Shown: positions 35,828-43,481 of the stretch, piece by piece
Layout of the letters: the number at the start of each line of letters is the position of its first letter
Position numbering within the stretch: position 1 is the stretch's first letter
Notes under the pieces: generated by a model
The model's database searches: none
Seen by the model: the letters and a program-made list of their open reading frames with translations, nothing else
What the model was told of the DNA's origin: nothing
NCBI RefSeq assembly: GCF_025210435.1
Contig: NZ_JAOART010000032.1
Span: 1 to 64,000, forward strand
Origin: Anaeromicrobium sp.
Lineage (GTDB): Bacteria > Bacillota > Clostridia > Peptostreptococcales > Thermotaleaceae
Direction: 5' to 3'
DNA length: 64,000 bases
Made by a program: the position numbers and the translations under genes

Positions 35828-36670
35828 CTATTTAGTTACGGGTATATACTTTTTAGCTACTATTTCTTGCCCCTTTTGGCTCATCATATAGTCTAAATAA
35901 GCTTTTACTTCTTCACTAACCTCTCCATTAGTTAACATAAGTAGCGGCCTAGATATGGTATATGCTCCACTTTTAATGGCTTCAACAGAAGGTTCTACAC
36001 CATCTATATTCACTACTGATATACTTTCATCTACATATCCTAGTGAAACATATCCTATAGCGTATTCCTTACTAGCCACATTTGCCTTTACTGCTCCATT
36101 TCCTTCTGCTACTAAGGCATCCTTCTTTACTATACTTACTTTTTTACCTTCTGCATTTTTTTCTTGTAACTTAGTTAATTCTTCAAAGGCACCTCTAGTA
36201 CCAGAACCTGCTTCTCTACTTACAACGATAATGTTAGCATCTGCCCCACCAACTTCACTCCAATTAGTAATCTTTCCTGTAAATATGTCCTTTACTTGGT
36301 CCTTTGTTAACTGAGTTTTATTTTTAGGATTAGTTACAAGGGCAATTCCATCATATGCAATAACATGCTCTGTTAAGTTCCATTCTTTTTCCTTTTCTTT
36401 CAATTCTCTTGAGGCCATACCTATATCTGCACTCTTATCATGGGCTGCCTTTACCCCTGCTGATGAGCCTATTCCTTGTACATTTATCTTAATATTAGGA
36501 TTTTCCTTTTCAAATTCATCTGCCACACTTTGGGCTACAACTGTCACTGTAGTAGAACCTATTACTTCTACCTCTTTATTTTCAACTACTGCTTCCCTTT
36601 TAGATCCACAACCTACTAGTGTAGCCATTAAAAGGCCTATTATTAACACTGAACTTATTACCTTTTTCAT
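35828..36670 (-). CDS. pstS: Phosphate-binding lipoprotein PstS
   Basis: PstS captures phosphate outside the membrane for PstCAB. The 280-residue precursor has a lipoprotein signal (SVLIIGLLMATLVGCGS, lipobox LVGC, acylated Cys near 21). Binding-site stretches are IGSTTV, GIGSSAGVKAAHDKSADIGMASREL and VVSREAGSGTRGAFEE. Its promoter region abuts the right border of the 13.2-kb element: only about 145 bp separate its ATG from the junction at 36816. Confidence 0.96.
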   Translation of the reverse strand: MKKVISSVLIIGLLMATLVGCGSKREAVVENKEVEVIGSTTVTVVAQSVADEFEKENPNIKINVQGIGSSAGVKAAHDKSADIGMASRELKEKEKEWNLTEHVIAYDGIALVTNPKNKTQLTKDQVKDIFTGKITNWSEVGGADANIIVVSREAGSGTRGAFEELTKLQEKNAEGKKVSIVKKDALVAEGNGAVKANVASKEYAIGYVSLGYVDESISVVNIDGVEPSVEAIKSGAYTISRPLLMLTNGEVSEEVKAYLDYMMSQKGQEIVAKKYIPVTK

Positions 36671-36755
36671 CTCTTATTTTCCTCCCTTTATTTAAAGCTT
36701 TTATTTTCAACGTTTCTTACTACACTAATAAATTAACATCCTATTGTTAGGCCAA

Positions 36756-36783
36756 AATAAAGGAATTGTAAATTCTATGTTAA
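36756..36783 (-). promoter_or_regulatory. Pho-box-like repeats before pstS
   Basis: On the minus strand TTAACA (36778-36783), TTTACA (36767-36772) and TTTATT (36756-36761) lie at exact 11-bp spacing, the PhoP/PhoB pattern. The site is just inside the element's right border. Confidence 0.78.
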
Positions 36784-36801
36784 GGAATATGAAATTTAAT
36801 T

Positions 36802-37101
36802 TTATGAAACACTAGCATGTGGTGCTGTTCCATCTAAAAATGCAACCTTCAATTTTGGAATAACTAAACCATCTAAGGAATTATTATCTGAAGAACACTG
36901 ATGAAATTCCACATCATAGCCTAAATCTACCATCTCATATCCAATCTTCTTCATAAAAGATGATTTACCAACACCAGGTCCACCTTTAATAACATATTTT
37001 CTATTAGAAGATGCATCTATTATATGGTCATAATAGGAATAAAACCCATCTCCCGTATTTCCTCCTGGAAATACACGCTTTATATGACCCTTTTTTGCCA
37101 T
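36802..37101 (-). pseudogene. N-terminal part of the interrupted P-loop NTPase gene
   Basis: The first 95 codons encode the start of a P-loop NTPase of unknown function: KRVFPGGNTGDGFYSYYDHI, then Walker A GGPGVGKSS, HQCSSDNNSLDG and LKVAFLDGTAPH. At the CATG border (36816-36819) the frame runs into inserted DNA and ends after four foreign residues (ASVS). The ATG at 37101 has AGGGAGGT 6 bp upstream, so this half can still be translated as a 99-residue stub with an intact Walker A. The rest of the gene is at 22800-23603. Family members read on from GTAPH to V-P and proline/glycine-rich sequence exactly as the separated half does. Confidence 0.9.
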
Positions 37102-37204
37102 AGTACTACCTCCCTTATAATATATTTTTCCTCATACTAACCACATTATTTAGTTTCATCTAATATGGTGCAGGTCCATATATGAAAAATATATGTATAT
37201 ATAA

Positions 37205-37250
37205 ATCCAAAGTTTTCCTTAAGTAGGTTCACATTAAGGTAGTTTCCACA
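37205..37250 (+). repeat. Possible remnant of a family A repeat right end
   Basis: GTTTTCCTTAAGTAGGTTCACATTAAGG resembles the family A right end TTTTCCTGAAGTAGGCTCACATAAAG with a few differences. No left arm is recognisable. The remaining non-coding sequence from 37102 holds the minus-strand NTPase leader and AT-rich sequence without other signals. Confidence 0.4.
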
Positions 37251-37384
37251 TGGCAGATCCATATGAAATTCCAAATTCCTTCCTATATATATGTCTTTTT
37301 TATTTGACAAAGTTCAATAATAGTAATAATATCATTTACAGACTACTATTGTTAATACATTTTAATGGAAAAAGGAGTTCATTT

Positions 37385-38257
37385 ATGAGTTGTAAATTTC
37401 TAATAATTCAAGAAAATATAAATACTATTAATTTTTTAAAGTCCGTAATAACCCATGACACTTTAGGAAATATTGTTGAAATATTACAAAAGGGCAAATA
37501 TGCATCTGAAGAAATACTATTTTATAAACCTGATTTAGTAATCCTTGATTATAATATAGGTAAGAAAAATGCCTTAGAAATAGTACAAGAAGTCCATTCA
37601 CAAGAAAAAAATATTACTTTTGTATTATTTTCCTACGAACACGATGAAGATATTATTTCAAAATCCTTTAAATCTGGTATCAGATTTTTCATAAGAAATC
37701 CCATAACTTATACAGAAATGTACTATACCTTAAAGGAAATATGCAATCATATAAACTTAGAAAAAACTTTGTCCATAATCAAAGGAGCTCTTTCTAATAC
37801 CACAGAGCAAAGACCTACTGCTGTTTTGGATTTACAAACACAGATTTCTAGTGTCTTAACAGATTTAGGAATAATTAGTGAATCTGGCACTAGGGACCTC
37901 ATTCGCACTATAGAGATAATCTGCGAACACAAAAGGCGAGGTTCTAGGAATAAATATCAGCTACAGGATATATACATAGAACTATCCCAGGAAAAATATA
38001 AGGAAAATAGTCAATCTATAAACACAAAATCAATAGAACAAAGGATTAGAAGATCTATACTAAAATCCCTCCATTGTATAGCTCAATTAGGAATTGACGA
38101 CTACTACAATGGAAAATTTAATGAATATTCCACAAGATTATTTGACTTCAAACAAGTGAAACAGGAAATGTTGCATATAAAGGATCCTAATCAAAGTCGT
38201 GGAAAGGTTAATATAAAGAAGTTCATCGAAGGAATAATGTCTTATTTAAATTTTTAG
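37385..38257 (+). CDS. GlnL/YcbB-type response regulator with atypical receiver
   Basis: The 290-residue protein has an N-terminal receiver-like domain and a C-terminal YcbB-type domain, as in Bacillus GlnL, which controls glutamine uptake and use. The C-terminal match is good: SIEQRIRRSILKSLHCIAQLGIDDYYNGKFNEYSTRLFDF. The receiver keeps the acceptor Asp55 (VILDYNI) and Ser83, but the acidic pair is reduced to Gln9-Glu10 and the conserved Lys before Pro106 is Asn105, so normal phosphorylation is doubtful. AAAGGAG sits before the ATG at 37385; upstream in-frame codons have no ribosome site. gltS lies 147 bp downstream on the same strand and is the likely target. No partner kinase is adjacent. 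Confidence 0.85.
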   Translation: MSCKFLIIQENINTINFLKSVITHDTLGNIVEILQKGKYASEEILFYKPDLVILDYNIGKKNALEIVQEVHSQEKNITFVLFSYEHDEDIISKSFKSGIRFFIRNPITYTEMYYTLKEICNHINLEKTLSIIKGALSNTTEQRPTAVLDLQTQISSVLTDLGIISESGTRDLIRTIEIICEHKRRGSRNKYQLQDIYIELSQEKYKENSQSINTKSIEQRIRRSILKSLHCIAQLGIDDYYNGKFNEYSTRLFDFKQVKQEMLHIKDPNQSRGKVNIKKFIEGIMSYLNF

Positions 38258-38330
38258 ATAATTGCATGTACTTTTTCACATGCCCACTTTCTATTGAATA
38301 ATTTAAATTTTATATGTCAGAAAGTGTAGG

Positions 38331-38387
38331 ATTTTGTTATTTTACGTATATTTCCATTATAATAAGTAATATAAGAAATAACAAAAT
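38331..38387 (+). promoter_or_regulatory. gltS promoter between 12-bp inverted repeats
   Basis: TTGTTA (38334-38339), 18 bp, TATAAT (38358-38363) forms a promoter. A perfect inverted repeat, ATTTTGTTATTT (38331-38342) and AAATAACAAAAT (38376-38387), overlaps the -35 box and lies past the -10, with 33 bp between arms. This suggests a paired operator, perhaps for the adjacent GlnL-type regulator, or a leader stem in part. Confidence 0.6.
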
Positions 38388-38404
38388 TCAAGGAGGTTGA
38401 CAAA

Positions 38405-39601
38405 ATGATATTTGAACTAGATATGATACAAACTACGGCCCTAGCTGTTGTTGTATTACTTGTAGGACAGTTTATAAGAAAAAGAGTTAATGCTCTAGAA
38501 AAATTCTGTATTCCTGCCCCTGTTATAGGTGGACTTATTTTCGCAATACTTTCTTTAGTTTTAAAGCAAACTGGTATTTTAGAATTTAACTTTGATGGTA
38601 CTCTTAAAAAGGTACTAATGACTGCATTCTTCACTACAGTAGGTTTTACTGCTAGTTTTAAATTATTAAAAAAGGGTGGAGTTCAAGTTCTTGCGTTCTT
38701 AGGACTAGCAACTATCCTAGTTACACTTCAAAACGTGGTTGGTGTTAGTTTAGCTAAAGTTTTCGGACTTAACCAATTATTAGGTCTTTCTACAGGTTCT
38801 GTTCCAATGACTGGAGGACACGGAACATCAGGTGCATTTGCTCCTTTATTTGAAAATGCAGGTGCAAGTGGTGCTACTACTGTAGCCATGGCTTCAGCTA
38901 CTTTCGGTCTTATTTGTGGTAGTATGCTTGGAGGACCAATTGCAAAGAGATTAATTGAGAAGAACAATTTACTTAAAACATCTAAAAAGCTTGACTCTGA
39001 TGAAAAGGTTTCCACTACTGAAAAGGTGGCATCAACACTTATTCCAGAGAATTTCTTCTCTGCAGCAATGCAAATTATAATAGCTATGGGATTGGGTACA
39101 ATATTATCAGCTTTATTACAAAAAACTGGTATGACATTCCCACCTTATATAGGTGCCATGTTCGCAGCAGCTATCATGAGAAATATGTCAGATGCAATGG
39201 AATCATACAAATTACCATCTGAAGAAATTGATATACTTGGAAACATATCTTTATCATTATTCTTGGCTATGGCTCTTATGGGATTAAAATTATGGCAATT
39301 AGCTGATCTTGCAGGCCCAATGCTTGCCATGTTAGTAGCTCAAGCAGTACTTATGGCTACATTTGCATACTTCGTTACATTTAACTTAATGGGTAGAAAC
39401 TACGATGCTGCCGTATTAGCTGGTGGTCACTGTGGTTTCGGAATGGGTGCTACTCCAAATGCAATAGCAAACATGGAAGCTATTTCATCTAAGTACGGAC
39501 CTGCTCCAGCAGCATTCTTCATTATCCCTCTAGTAGGAAGTTTATTTATAGATTTCTTCAATGCAGGTATAATAACATTCTTTATGAACTTAGTTAAATA
39601 A
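38405..39601 (+). CDS. gltS: Sodium/glutamate symporter GltS
   Basis: GltS imports glutamate with Na+. The 398-residue protein is a multi-pass membrane protein with two inverted repeats; the reentrant glycine/serine-rich segments are GSVPMTGGHGTSGAFAPLF and AGGHCGFGMGATPNAIANM. Length and motifs match the family. AAGGAGG precedes the ATG. It follows a GlnL-type regulator and has its own promoter and terminator. Exact specificity among glutamate and close analogues is assumed from the family. Confidence 0.95.
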   Translation: MIFELDMIQTTALAVVVLLVGQFIRKRVNALEKFCIPAPVIGGLIFAILSLVLKQTGILEFNFDGTLKKVLMTAFFTTVGFTASFKLLKKGGVQVLAFLGLATILVTLQNVVGVSLAKVFGLNQLLGLSTGSVPMTGGHGTSGAFAPLFENAGASGATTVAMASATFGLICGSMLGGPIAKRLIEKNNLLKTSKKLDSDEKVSTTEKVASTLIPENFFSAAMQIIIAMGLGTILSALLQKTGMTFPPYIGAMFAAAIMRNMSDAMESYKLPSEEIDILGNISLSLFLAMALMGLKLWQLADLAGPMLAMLVAQAVLMATFAYFVTFNLMGRNYDAAVLAGGHCGFGMGATPNAIANMEAISSKYGPAPAAFFIIPLVGSLFIDFFNAGIITFFMNLVK

Positions 39602-39617
39602 TTTTTTAAAATTTTTT

Positions 39618-39651
39618 TAAAAGCTCTGTCAAATTTGACAGAGCTTTTTTA
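39618..39651 (+). terminator. Terminator of gltS
   Basis: AAAAGCTCTGTCAAA pairs with TTTGACAGAGCTTTT and runs into T-rich sequence, 17 bp past the stop. Confidence 0.92.
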
Positions 39652-39697
39652 GTATGGTTTTTTTCACCTTCGGAAATACTATTTTTGAGGTGATTAT

Positions 39698-40711
39698 ATG
39701 TCTAAAAGCAAAAACTTTTTTGTTTTCATATTAATAACTGCCCTTTTATTCACATCAACATCTTGTACCAAAAAGTCTAAGAAACCCAGTCCAGAAGAAG
39801 AACAAGCAAAAAAAATACCTGAAATAATAAAGGAACTTGAAAAACAAATTTTGACCGTTACATATATGGCAGATCTGGTGCCATATTATGAAAGGTCCGT
39901 TAAACAAAGGGAAGAATTAGGAAAAAAAGAATTAAAAGAAGAAATTCTAAAAAAAGGTTCTAGTTCTAAGGAATCTGATTCTAAATCTTCCGAAGAATCG
40001 GGTGATACTAAGGAATCTGGTAACTCTGAGAAAGGCAGTAAGGAGGAAGGAAAATCACCTAATCAAGTACAGGATAAACCTGATCCTTTAATGTTTCAAG
40101 AAATGCTATTAGCCGATATAATAAAAGAAGAAAAAGTTTTAGAAGAAGATAAGGATGCTAAAAAAGTTCCCCAAGACTTAAATGAAGTTTGGAAAAAAAT
40201 AAGTGATACGGTTATAAGTCTTCATGAAACCTGGAATACATTAGAACCTATGCTACTATCTAAAAATGCTGCTTCTGTGTCTATACTTGAATTTGATAAG
40301 AATCTGGAGTTATTAACTAAACATTCATTGAACCATGATTATTTTAATACCCTTTTGTTATCTAATAAATTAACCTATTGTCTTGCTGAATTTATGGCCT
40401 ATGGTAAAGGTAAAATTCCACCAACCATATATTCTCTTAAATATTTTTTACGTGATTGTGTCCTAAAGGCTGCCAAAGGAGACTTTTCAGGTTCTAAGGA
40501 AGATGTAAAAATCCTAGAAGCTCAAAGCCTTAATGTGAAAAATAAACTAAAAGGTAAAAATTCCAAGACCATCATAGAAAAATTTGAAGCTTCCATAAAA
40601 AAATTAAATGATGCCATTGATGAAAAGGATGTCAATCTAATCAAAATCCACTCCAGTATAGTAATGAAAAATGTAATTTCCATGGCTAATGAAATAGAAT
40701 CTCAAATTTAA
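39698..40711 (+). CDS. Lipoprotein of unknown function
   Basis: The 337-residue precursor has a lipoprotein signal peptide (FVFILITALLFTSTSC, lipobox Cys at about residue 23). Residues 88-130 form a low-complexity linker of S, E, K and G that probably spans the wall. The C-terminal 200 residues are helical and charged, with no catalytic motif. I do not recognise the family. Its promoter was not resolved; a strong terminator follows. It is convergent with nadE. Confidence 0.75.
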   Translation: MSKSKNFFVFILITALLFTSTSCTKKSKKPSPEEEQAKKIPEIIKELEKQILTVTYMADLVPYYERSVKQREELGKKELKEEILKKGSSSKESDSKSSEESGDTKESGNSEKGSKEEGKSPNQVQDKPDPLMFQEMLLADIIKEEKVLEEDKDAKKVPQDLNEVWKKISDTVISLHETWNTLEPMLLSKNAASVSILEFDKNLELLTKHSLNHDYFNTLLLSNKLTYCLAEFMAYGKGKIPPTIYSLKYFLRDCVLKAAKGDFSGSKEDVKILEAQSLNVKNKLKGKNSKTIIEKFEASIKKLNDAIDEKDVNLIKIHSSIVMKNVISMANEIESQI

Positions 40712-40740
40712 AAAAGTCTTCCAAAGGGAAGACTTTTTTA
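40711..40740 (+). terminator. Terminator of the lipoprotein gene
   Basis: AAAAAGTCTTCC and GGAAGACTTTTT form a 12-bp stem with an AAAG loop, directly at the stop codon. Confidence 0.92.
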
Positions 40741-40752
40741 AATTCTACTCTT

Positions 40753-40789
40753 TAGGCATATTGAAAAAATTTGTTTTTTTCATATGCCT
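40753..40789 (-). repeat. Short family B repeat acting as nadE terminator
   Basis: AGGCATATTGAAAAAA and TTTTTTTCATATGCCT are inverted around a short loop, matching both ends of the family B element with its middle deleted. On the minus strand it follows the nadE stop directly and could end the transcript. Confidence 0.6.
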
Positions 40790-41541
40790 TATTTTTCTGG
40801 TGCAGGTGGCATTTTTCTTTTATGATCTGTTTTTTTATGTAGGTTTTCTATAACTTCCCTATCCTTTTGTGGAATTTCTTTTCCCTCAATTAAATCATCT
40901 ATCATATCATATGTGGTACCCATTTCCTTTTCATCCGTTTGGCCTTCCCATAACCCGGCTGAAGGTGCTCTATCTAATACACTCTGAGGTACACCTAATA
41001 CTCTAGCCCATTCATATACGTCTCTTTTTAATAGATTAGCAATAGGTAGTATATCTACTCCACCATCTCCATATTTAGTAAAATACCCCGTATATACTTC
41101 AGCTGCATTATCAGTACCTACAACTAGATAGTTTTTAGTATTTCCAATGGCATATATAGTACTCATTCTAAGTCTAGCTCTTAAATTAGCATCACTTAAT
41201 CTTACTGATGTTTCATCATCTATAAGATCTTTATCCACTAGCTTATTTGTGATTTGATCAAATAAACTTTCATGAACAGATGTTAAATCCACTTCTACAG
41301 AATCTATACCACATCCATTAACCACAGCTAATGCATCTTCCTTATCCTTAGGATTACTTTTACATGGTAGTATTACTCCTATGGAATTATGAGGACATGC
41401 TTTTTTTATTAAATAAGCCACTACTGCAGAATCTATACCACCAGAAACCCCTACTATTAACCCTTTAGTCCCTGATTCATTGACCATTTTTCTAAGCCAC
41501 TGTACTACTTTATCAATATCTTTTTCTATGTGTTTTTTCAT
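40789..41541 (-). CDS. nadE: Ammonia-dependent NAD+ synthetase
   Basis: NadE makes NAD+ from deamido-NAD+, ATP and ammonia. The 250-residue protein is the short form without a glutaminase domain. The ATP-binding P-loop SGGIDSAVV is near residue 33; other hallmarks are RARLRMSTIYAIGN, GTDNAAEVYTGYFTKYGDGG and PIANLLKRDVYEWAR. AAGGAAAG lies before the ATG. It is a single-gene unit between a lipoprotein gene and cysK. Confidence 0.96.
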   Translation of the reverse strand: MKKHIEKDIDKVVQWLRKMVNESGTKGLIVGVSGGIDSAVVAYLIKKACPHNSIGVILPCKSNPKDKEDALAVVNGCGIDSVEVDLTSVHESLFDQITNKLVDKDLIDDETSVRLSDANLRARLRMSTIYAIGNTKNYLVVGTDNAAEVYTGYFTKYGDGGVDILPIANLLKRDVYEWARVLGVPQSVLDRAPSAGLWEGQTDEKEMGTTYDMIDDLIEGKEIPQKDREVIENLHKKTDHKRKMPPAPEK

Positions 41542-41630
41542 GATAAATCTTTCCTTTCTTTTTTTCCTATATGTTGAATTATACCATACAAAAAAGATTT
41601 TTTAATGGTATTTTTGATTATTATACATGA

Positions 41631-41659
41631 AAAAGCATGGCTCTATTCACCATGCTTTT
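41631..41659 (-). terminator. Terminator of cysK
   Basis: AAAAGCATGG pairs with CCATGCTTTT around a 9-base loop, just past the cysK stop. Confidence 0.88.
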
Positions 41660-41666
41660 ATCTTTA

Positions 41667-42587
41667 TTATCCTTCATATAAGGATGTACTTAAATACCTT
41701 TCCCCATAATCAGGTGCTATTACTACTACCCTTTTATCTTCTTTCATTTTCTTAGCAATTTGGGCAGCGGCAGCTATGGCTGCTCCTGAAGAAATACCTA
41801 CTAATAGGCCCTCTTCCTTTGCAACTCTTCTTGCCATTTCCATAGCTTCTTGGTCTTCTATTTTTATAATAGAGTCAATGACAGACATATCAAGTATTTT
41901 AGGAATAAAACCTGCCCCTATTCCCTGAATTTTATGTGGTCCTGCCTTTTCTCCTGATAATACGGCTGAGGCAGATGGTTCTACTCCTATTACATCTAAC
42001 TCTTTTATCCTTTCCTTTAAAGTCCTACCTATACCTGTTATAGTTCCTCCCGTTCCTACAGCCGATATTAAATAGTCCACTTTTCCATCCATTTGTTCAT
42101 ATATCTCAAGGGCTGTAGTTAGAGAATGGGCTTCTGGATTTCCCATATTTTCAAATTGTTGTGGCATATAGTAATTTTCATTTTTACTTACCAAGTCTCG
42201 GGCTTCATTTATGGCACCATTCATCCCAAGGGAACCTTCTGTAAGAACCAATTTAGCACCGAAGGCTTTAAGTAGCTTTCTTCTTTCTATACTCATAGTA
42301 TCGGGCATGACTAATATTACCTCATATCCCTTTGCAGCCCCAATCATGGCTATACCTATACCCGTATTTCCACTAGTAGGTTCTACTATTACAGATCCTT
42401 CCCTTAAGTGCCCTTCCTTTTCTGCCCTTAATATCATATTTAAGGCTACCCTATCCTTTACACTACTTCCTGGATTAAAGGATTCTAGTTTTACATATAT
42501 ATGGGCACCCTTCTTGTCTACCACCTTGTTTAATCTCACCATAGGTGTCTTTCCTATTAATTCTGTAACATCCTTTGCTATTCTCAC
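41667..42587 (-). CDS. cysK: Cysteine synthase A
   Basis: CysK (O-acetylserine sulfhydrylase) forms cysteine from O-acetylserine and sulfide using PLP. The PLP lysine lies in SSVKDRVAL near residue 42; EPTSGNTGIGIAM binds substrate, and GTGGTITGIGR binds the PLP phosphate. The length of about 306 residues is typical. I prefer the GTG start at 42587, with AAAGGGG 8 bp upstream; another GTG at 42596 touches that site. It is divergent from the TauE pair, which fits shared sulfur metabolism. No serine acetyltransferase is present here. Confidence 0.95.
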   Translation of the reverse strand: MRIAKDVTELIGKTPMVRLNKVVDKKGAHIYVKLESFNPGSSVKDRVALNMILRAEKEGHLREGSVIVEPTSGNTGIGIAMIGAAKGYEVILVMPDTMSIERRKLLKAFGAKLVLTEGSLGMNGAINEARDLVSKNENYYMPQQFENMGNPEAHSLTTALEIYEQMDGKVDYLISAVGTGGTITGIGRTLKERIKELDVIGVEPSASAVLSGEKAGPHKIQGIGAGFIPKILDMSVIDSIIKIEDQEAMEMARRVAKEEGLLVGISSGAAIAAAAQIAKKMKEDKRVVVIAPDYGERYLSTSLYEG

Positions 42588-42614
42588 GTCATACACCCCT
42601 TTTTATTTCATTGT

Positions 42615-42628
42615 ATTCTTATCGGAAT
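42615..42628 (-). promoter_or_regulatory. Rrf2-type (CymR-like) dyad before cysK
   Basis: On the minus strand ATTCCGATAAGAAT is a near-symmetric 14-mer, of the kind bound by Rrf2-family regulators of cysteine metabolism, about 28 bp upstream of the cysK start. The assignment to CymR rests on context and form only. Confidence 0.4.
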
Positions 42629-42733
42629 TATTGTATTTATTTTATACTATTTTCTTTTTTACGTCAATATATTCATAAAAATCCTTTAAAAGCTCAAACT
42701 AATAGTACGAATTCATAGTTTATAGGAGATTAT

Positions 42734-43093
42734 ATGAAAAAAGTCATATTATTTAAATTATTATTGTTAGGTTTTTTCTCAGGTTTAATAAATGGTCTCT
42801 TTGGTTCTGGAGGAGGAACCATTTTAGTACCGGGTATGTTTTTTTTAACAAAAATAGAACAACATAAATCCCATGCCACAGCCATATCCATTATTCTTCC
42901 TCTAACTATACTAAGTACATACATATATATGAAAAATGGAAATATAAACTGGACTATTGGAATTAAAATCATCTGTGGAAGTGTCATTGGCGCATATATA
43001 GGTGCAAAGCTACTTAGTCATATTCCAGAAAAAATTCTAAGAAAAACTTTTGGCCTGTTCATGTTAATTGCAGCCCTAAGGATGGTGTTTTGA
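42734..43093 (+). CDS. TauE/SafE (TSUP) transporter, N-terminal half
   Basis: This 119-residue protein is one four-helix half of a TSUP anion exporter: GFFSGLINGLFGSGGGTILVP is the family's first repeat motif, followed by KSHATAISIILPL. Its stop TGA is followed at once and in the same frame by the TTG of the second half, so full-length family members (about 240 aa) are here split. Such paired half-genes are known in Clostridia as I recall, so this may be normal rather than a mutation. Sulfite, sulfonates or thiosulfate are possible substrates, and the divergent cysK fits sulfur traffic. Confidence 0.85.
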   Translation: MKKVILFKLLLLGFFSGLINGLFGSGGGTILVPGMFFLTKIEQHKSHATAISIILPLTILSTYIYMKNGNINWTIGIKIICGSVIGAYIGAKLLSHIPEKILRKTFGLFMLIAALRMVF

Positions 43094-43447
43094 TTGTTTT
43101 ATGTACTAGTAGGATTATTATCTGGAGTCCTAGGAGGAATGGGCATAGGTGGTGGCACCATATTAATTCCAGCTCTTATAATGTTCACAAACTTAAACCA
43201 ACAACAATCTCAAGGTCTAAATTTACTTTGCTTTATCCCTGCAGCTCTAGTGGCCTTCATAACCCATTTAAGAGGTGGATATATAGAAACCAAGTTCTGC
43301 ATGCCATTAATAATAACTGGTCTTTTAGGGGCTCTTTTAGGGGCTAGTGTGGCCGTTAAAATGCCATCCTCTTTCCTAAGGAGGCTATTTGGAATTTTTT
43401 TATTATTCATGGCCCTTTATGAATTTTTTTACAAGGAAAAAAAATAA
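43094..43447 (+). CDS. TauE/SafE (TSUP) transporter, C-terminal half
   Basis: The 117-residue second half carries the second repeat motif GLLSGVLGGMGIGGGTILIP and QQSQGLNLLCFIPAA. It begins at the TTG directly after the TGA of the first half and in the same frame, so reading through one stop codon would give a single protein of about 236 residues. Reinitiation is plausible, with GGATGGTG about 8 bp before the TTG. The two halves probably form one transporter in the membrane. Confidence 0.85.
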   Translation: MFYVLVGLLSGVLGGMGIGGGTILIPALIMFTNLNQQQSQGLNLLCFIPAALVAFITHLRGGYIETKFCMPLIITGLLGALLGASVAVKMPSSFLRRLFGIFLLFMALYEFFYKEKK

Positions 43448-43474
43448 GACTCCATTCATCATATGAATGAAGTC
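43448..43474. terminator. Bidirectional terminator
   Basis: GACTCCATTCAT pairs with ATGAATGAAGTC with one mismatch, followed by ATATTTTTT on the plus strand, between the convergent TauE pair and the CoA-binding gene. Confidence 0.75.
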
Positions 43475-43481
43475 ATATTTT

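Larger units (their letters stand above)
23603..36819. mobile_element. 13.2-kb intervening element splitting a NTPase gene
   Basis: The two halves of one minus-strand gene are separated by this segment. Both borders carry CATG (23603-23606 and 36816-36819); outside them the host sequence is continuous in frame (GTAPH joined to VVDP). The inner flanks show weak dyad symmetry when joined as an attP-like site (TTTAAAGATACA-like against TTTTATGAAACA-like). The segment encodes a large serine recombinase, a 38-aa ORF, phaJ-phaE-phaC, a chemoreceptor, an alkyl-sulfatase-like enzyme and pstS-phoB-pstCAB. Recombination between the borders would remove 13,213 bp and restore the gene. Whether excision is developmentally controlled, as in skin-type elements, is inference. 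Confidence 0.85.

Noticed and set aside
32371..36670. The phosphate cluster as host chromosome outside the element
   Set aside because: It lies entirely between the two gene halves, and the pstS leader runs right up to the CATG border, so it is inside the insertion whatever its origin.
22800..37101. The two NTPase pieces as two separate paralogous small genes
   Set aside because: They cover non-overlapping parts of one family, the C-terminal piece has no start at its true beginning and reads open to the border, and joining at CATG restores frame and normal length.
43090..43347. Alternative-frame 85-codon ORF inside the second TauE half
   Set aside because: The TauE frame has clear family motifs; the other frame is a shadow.
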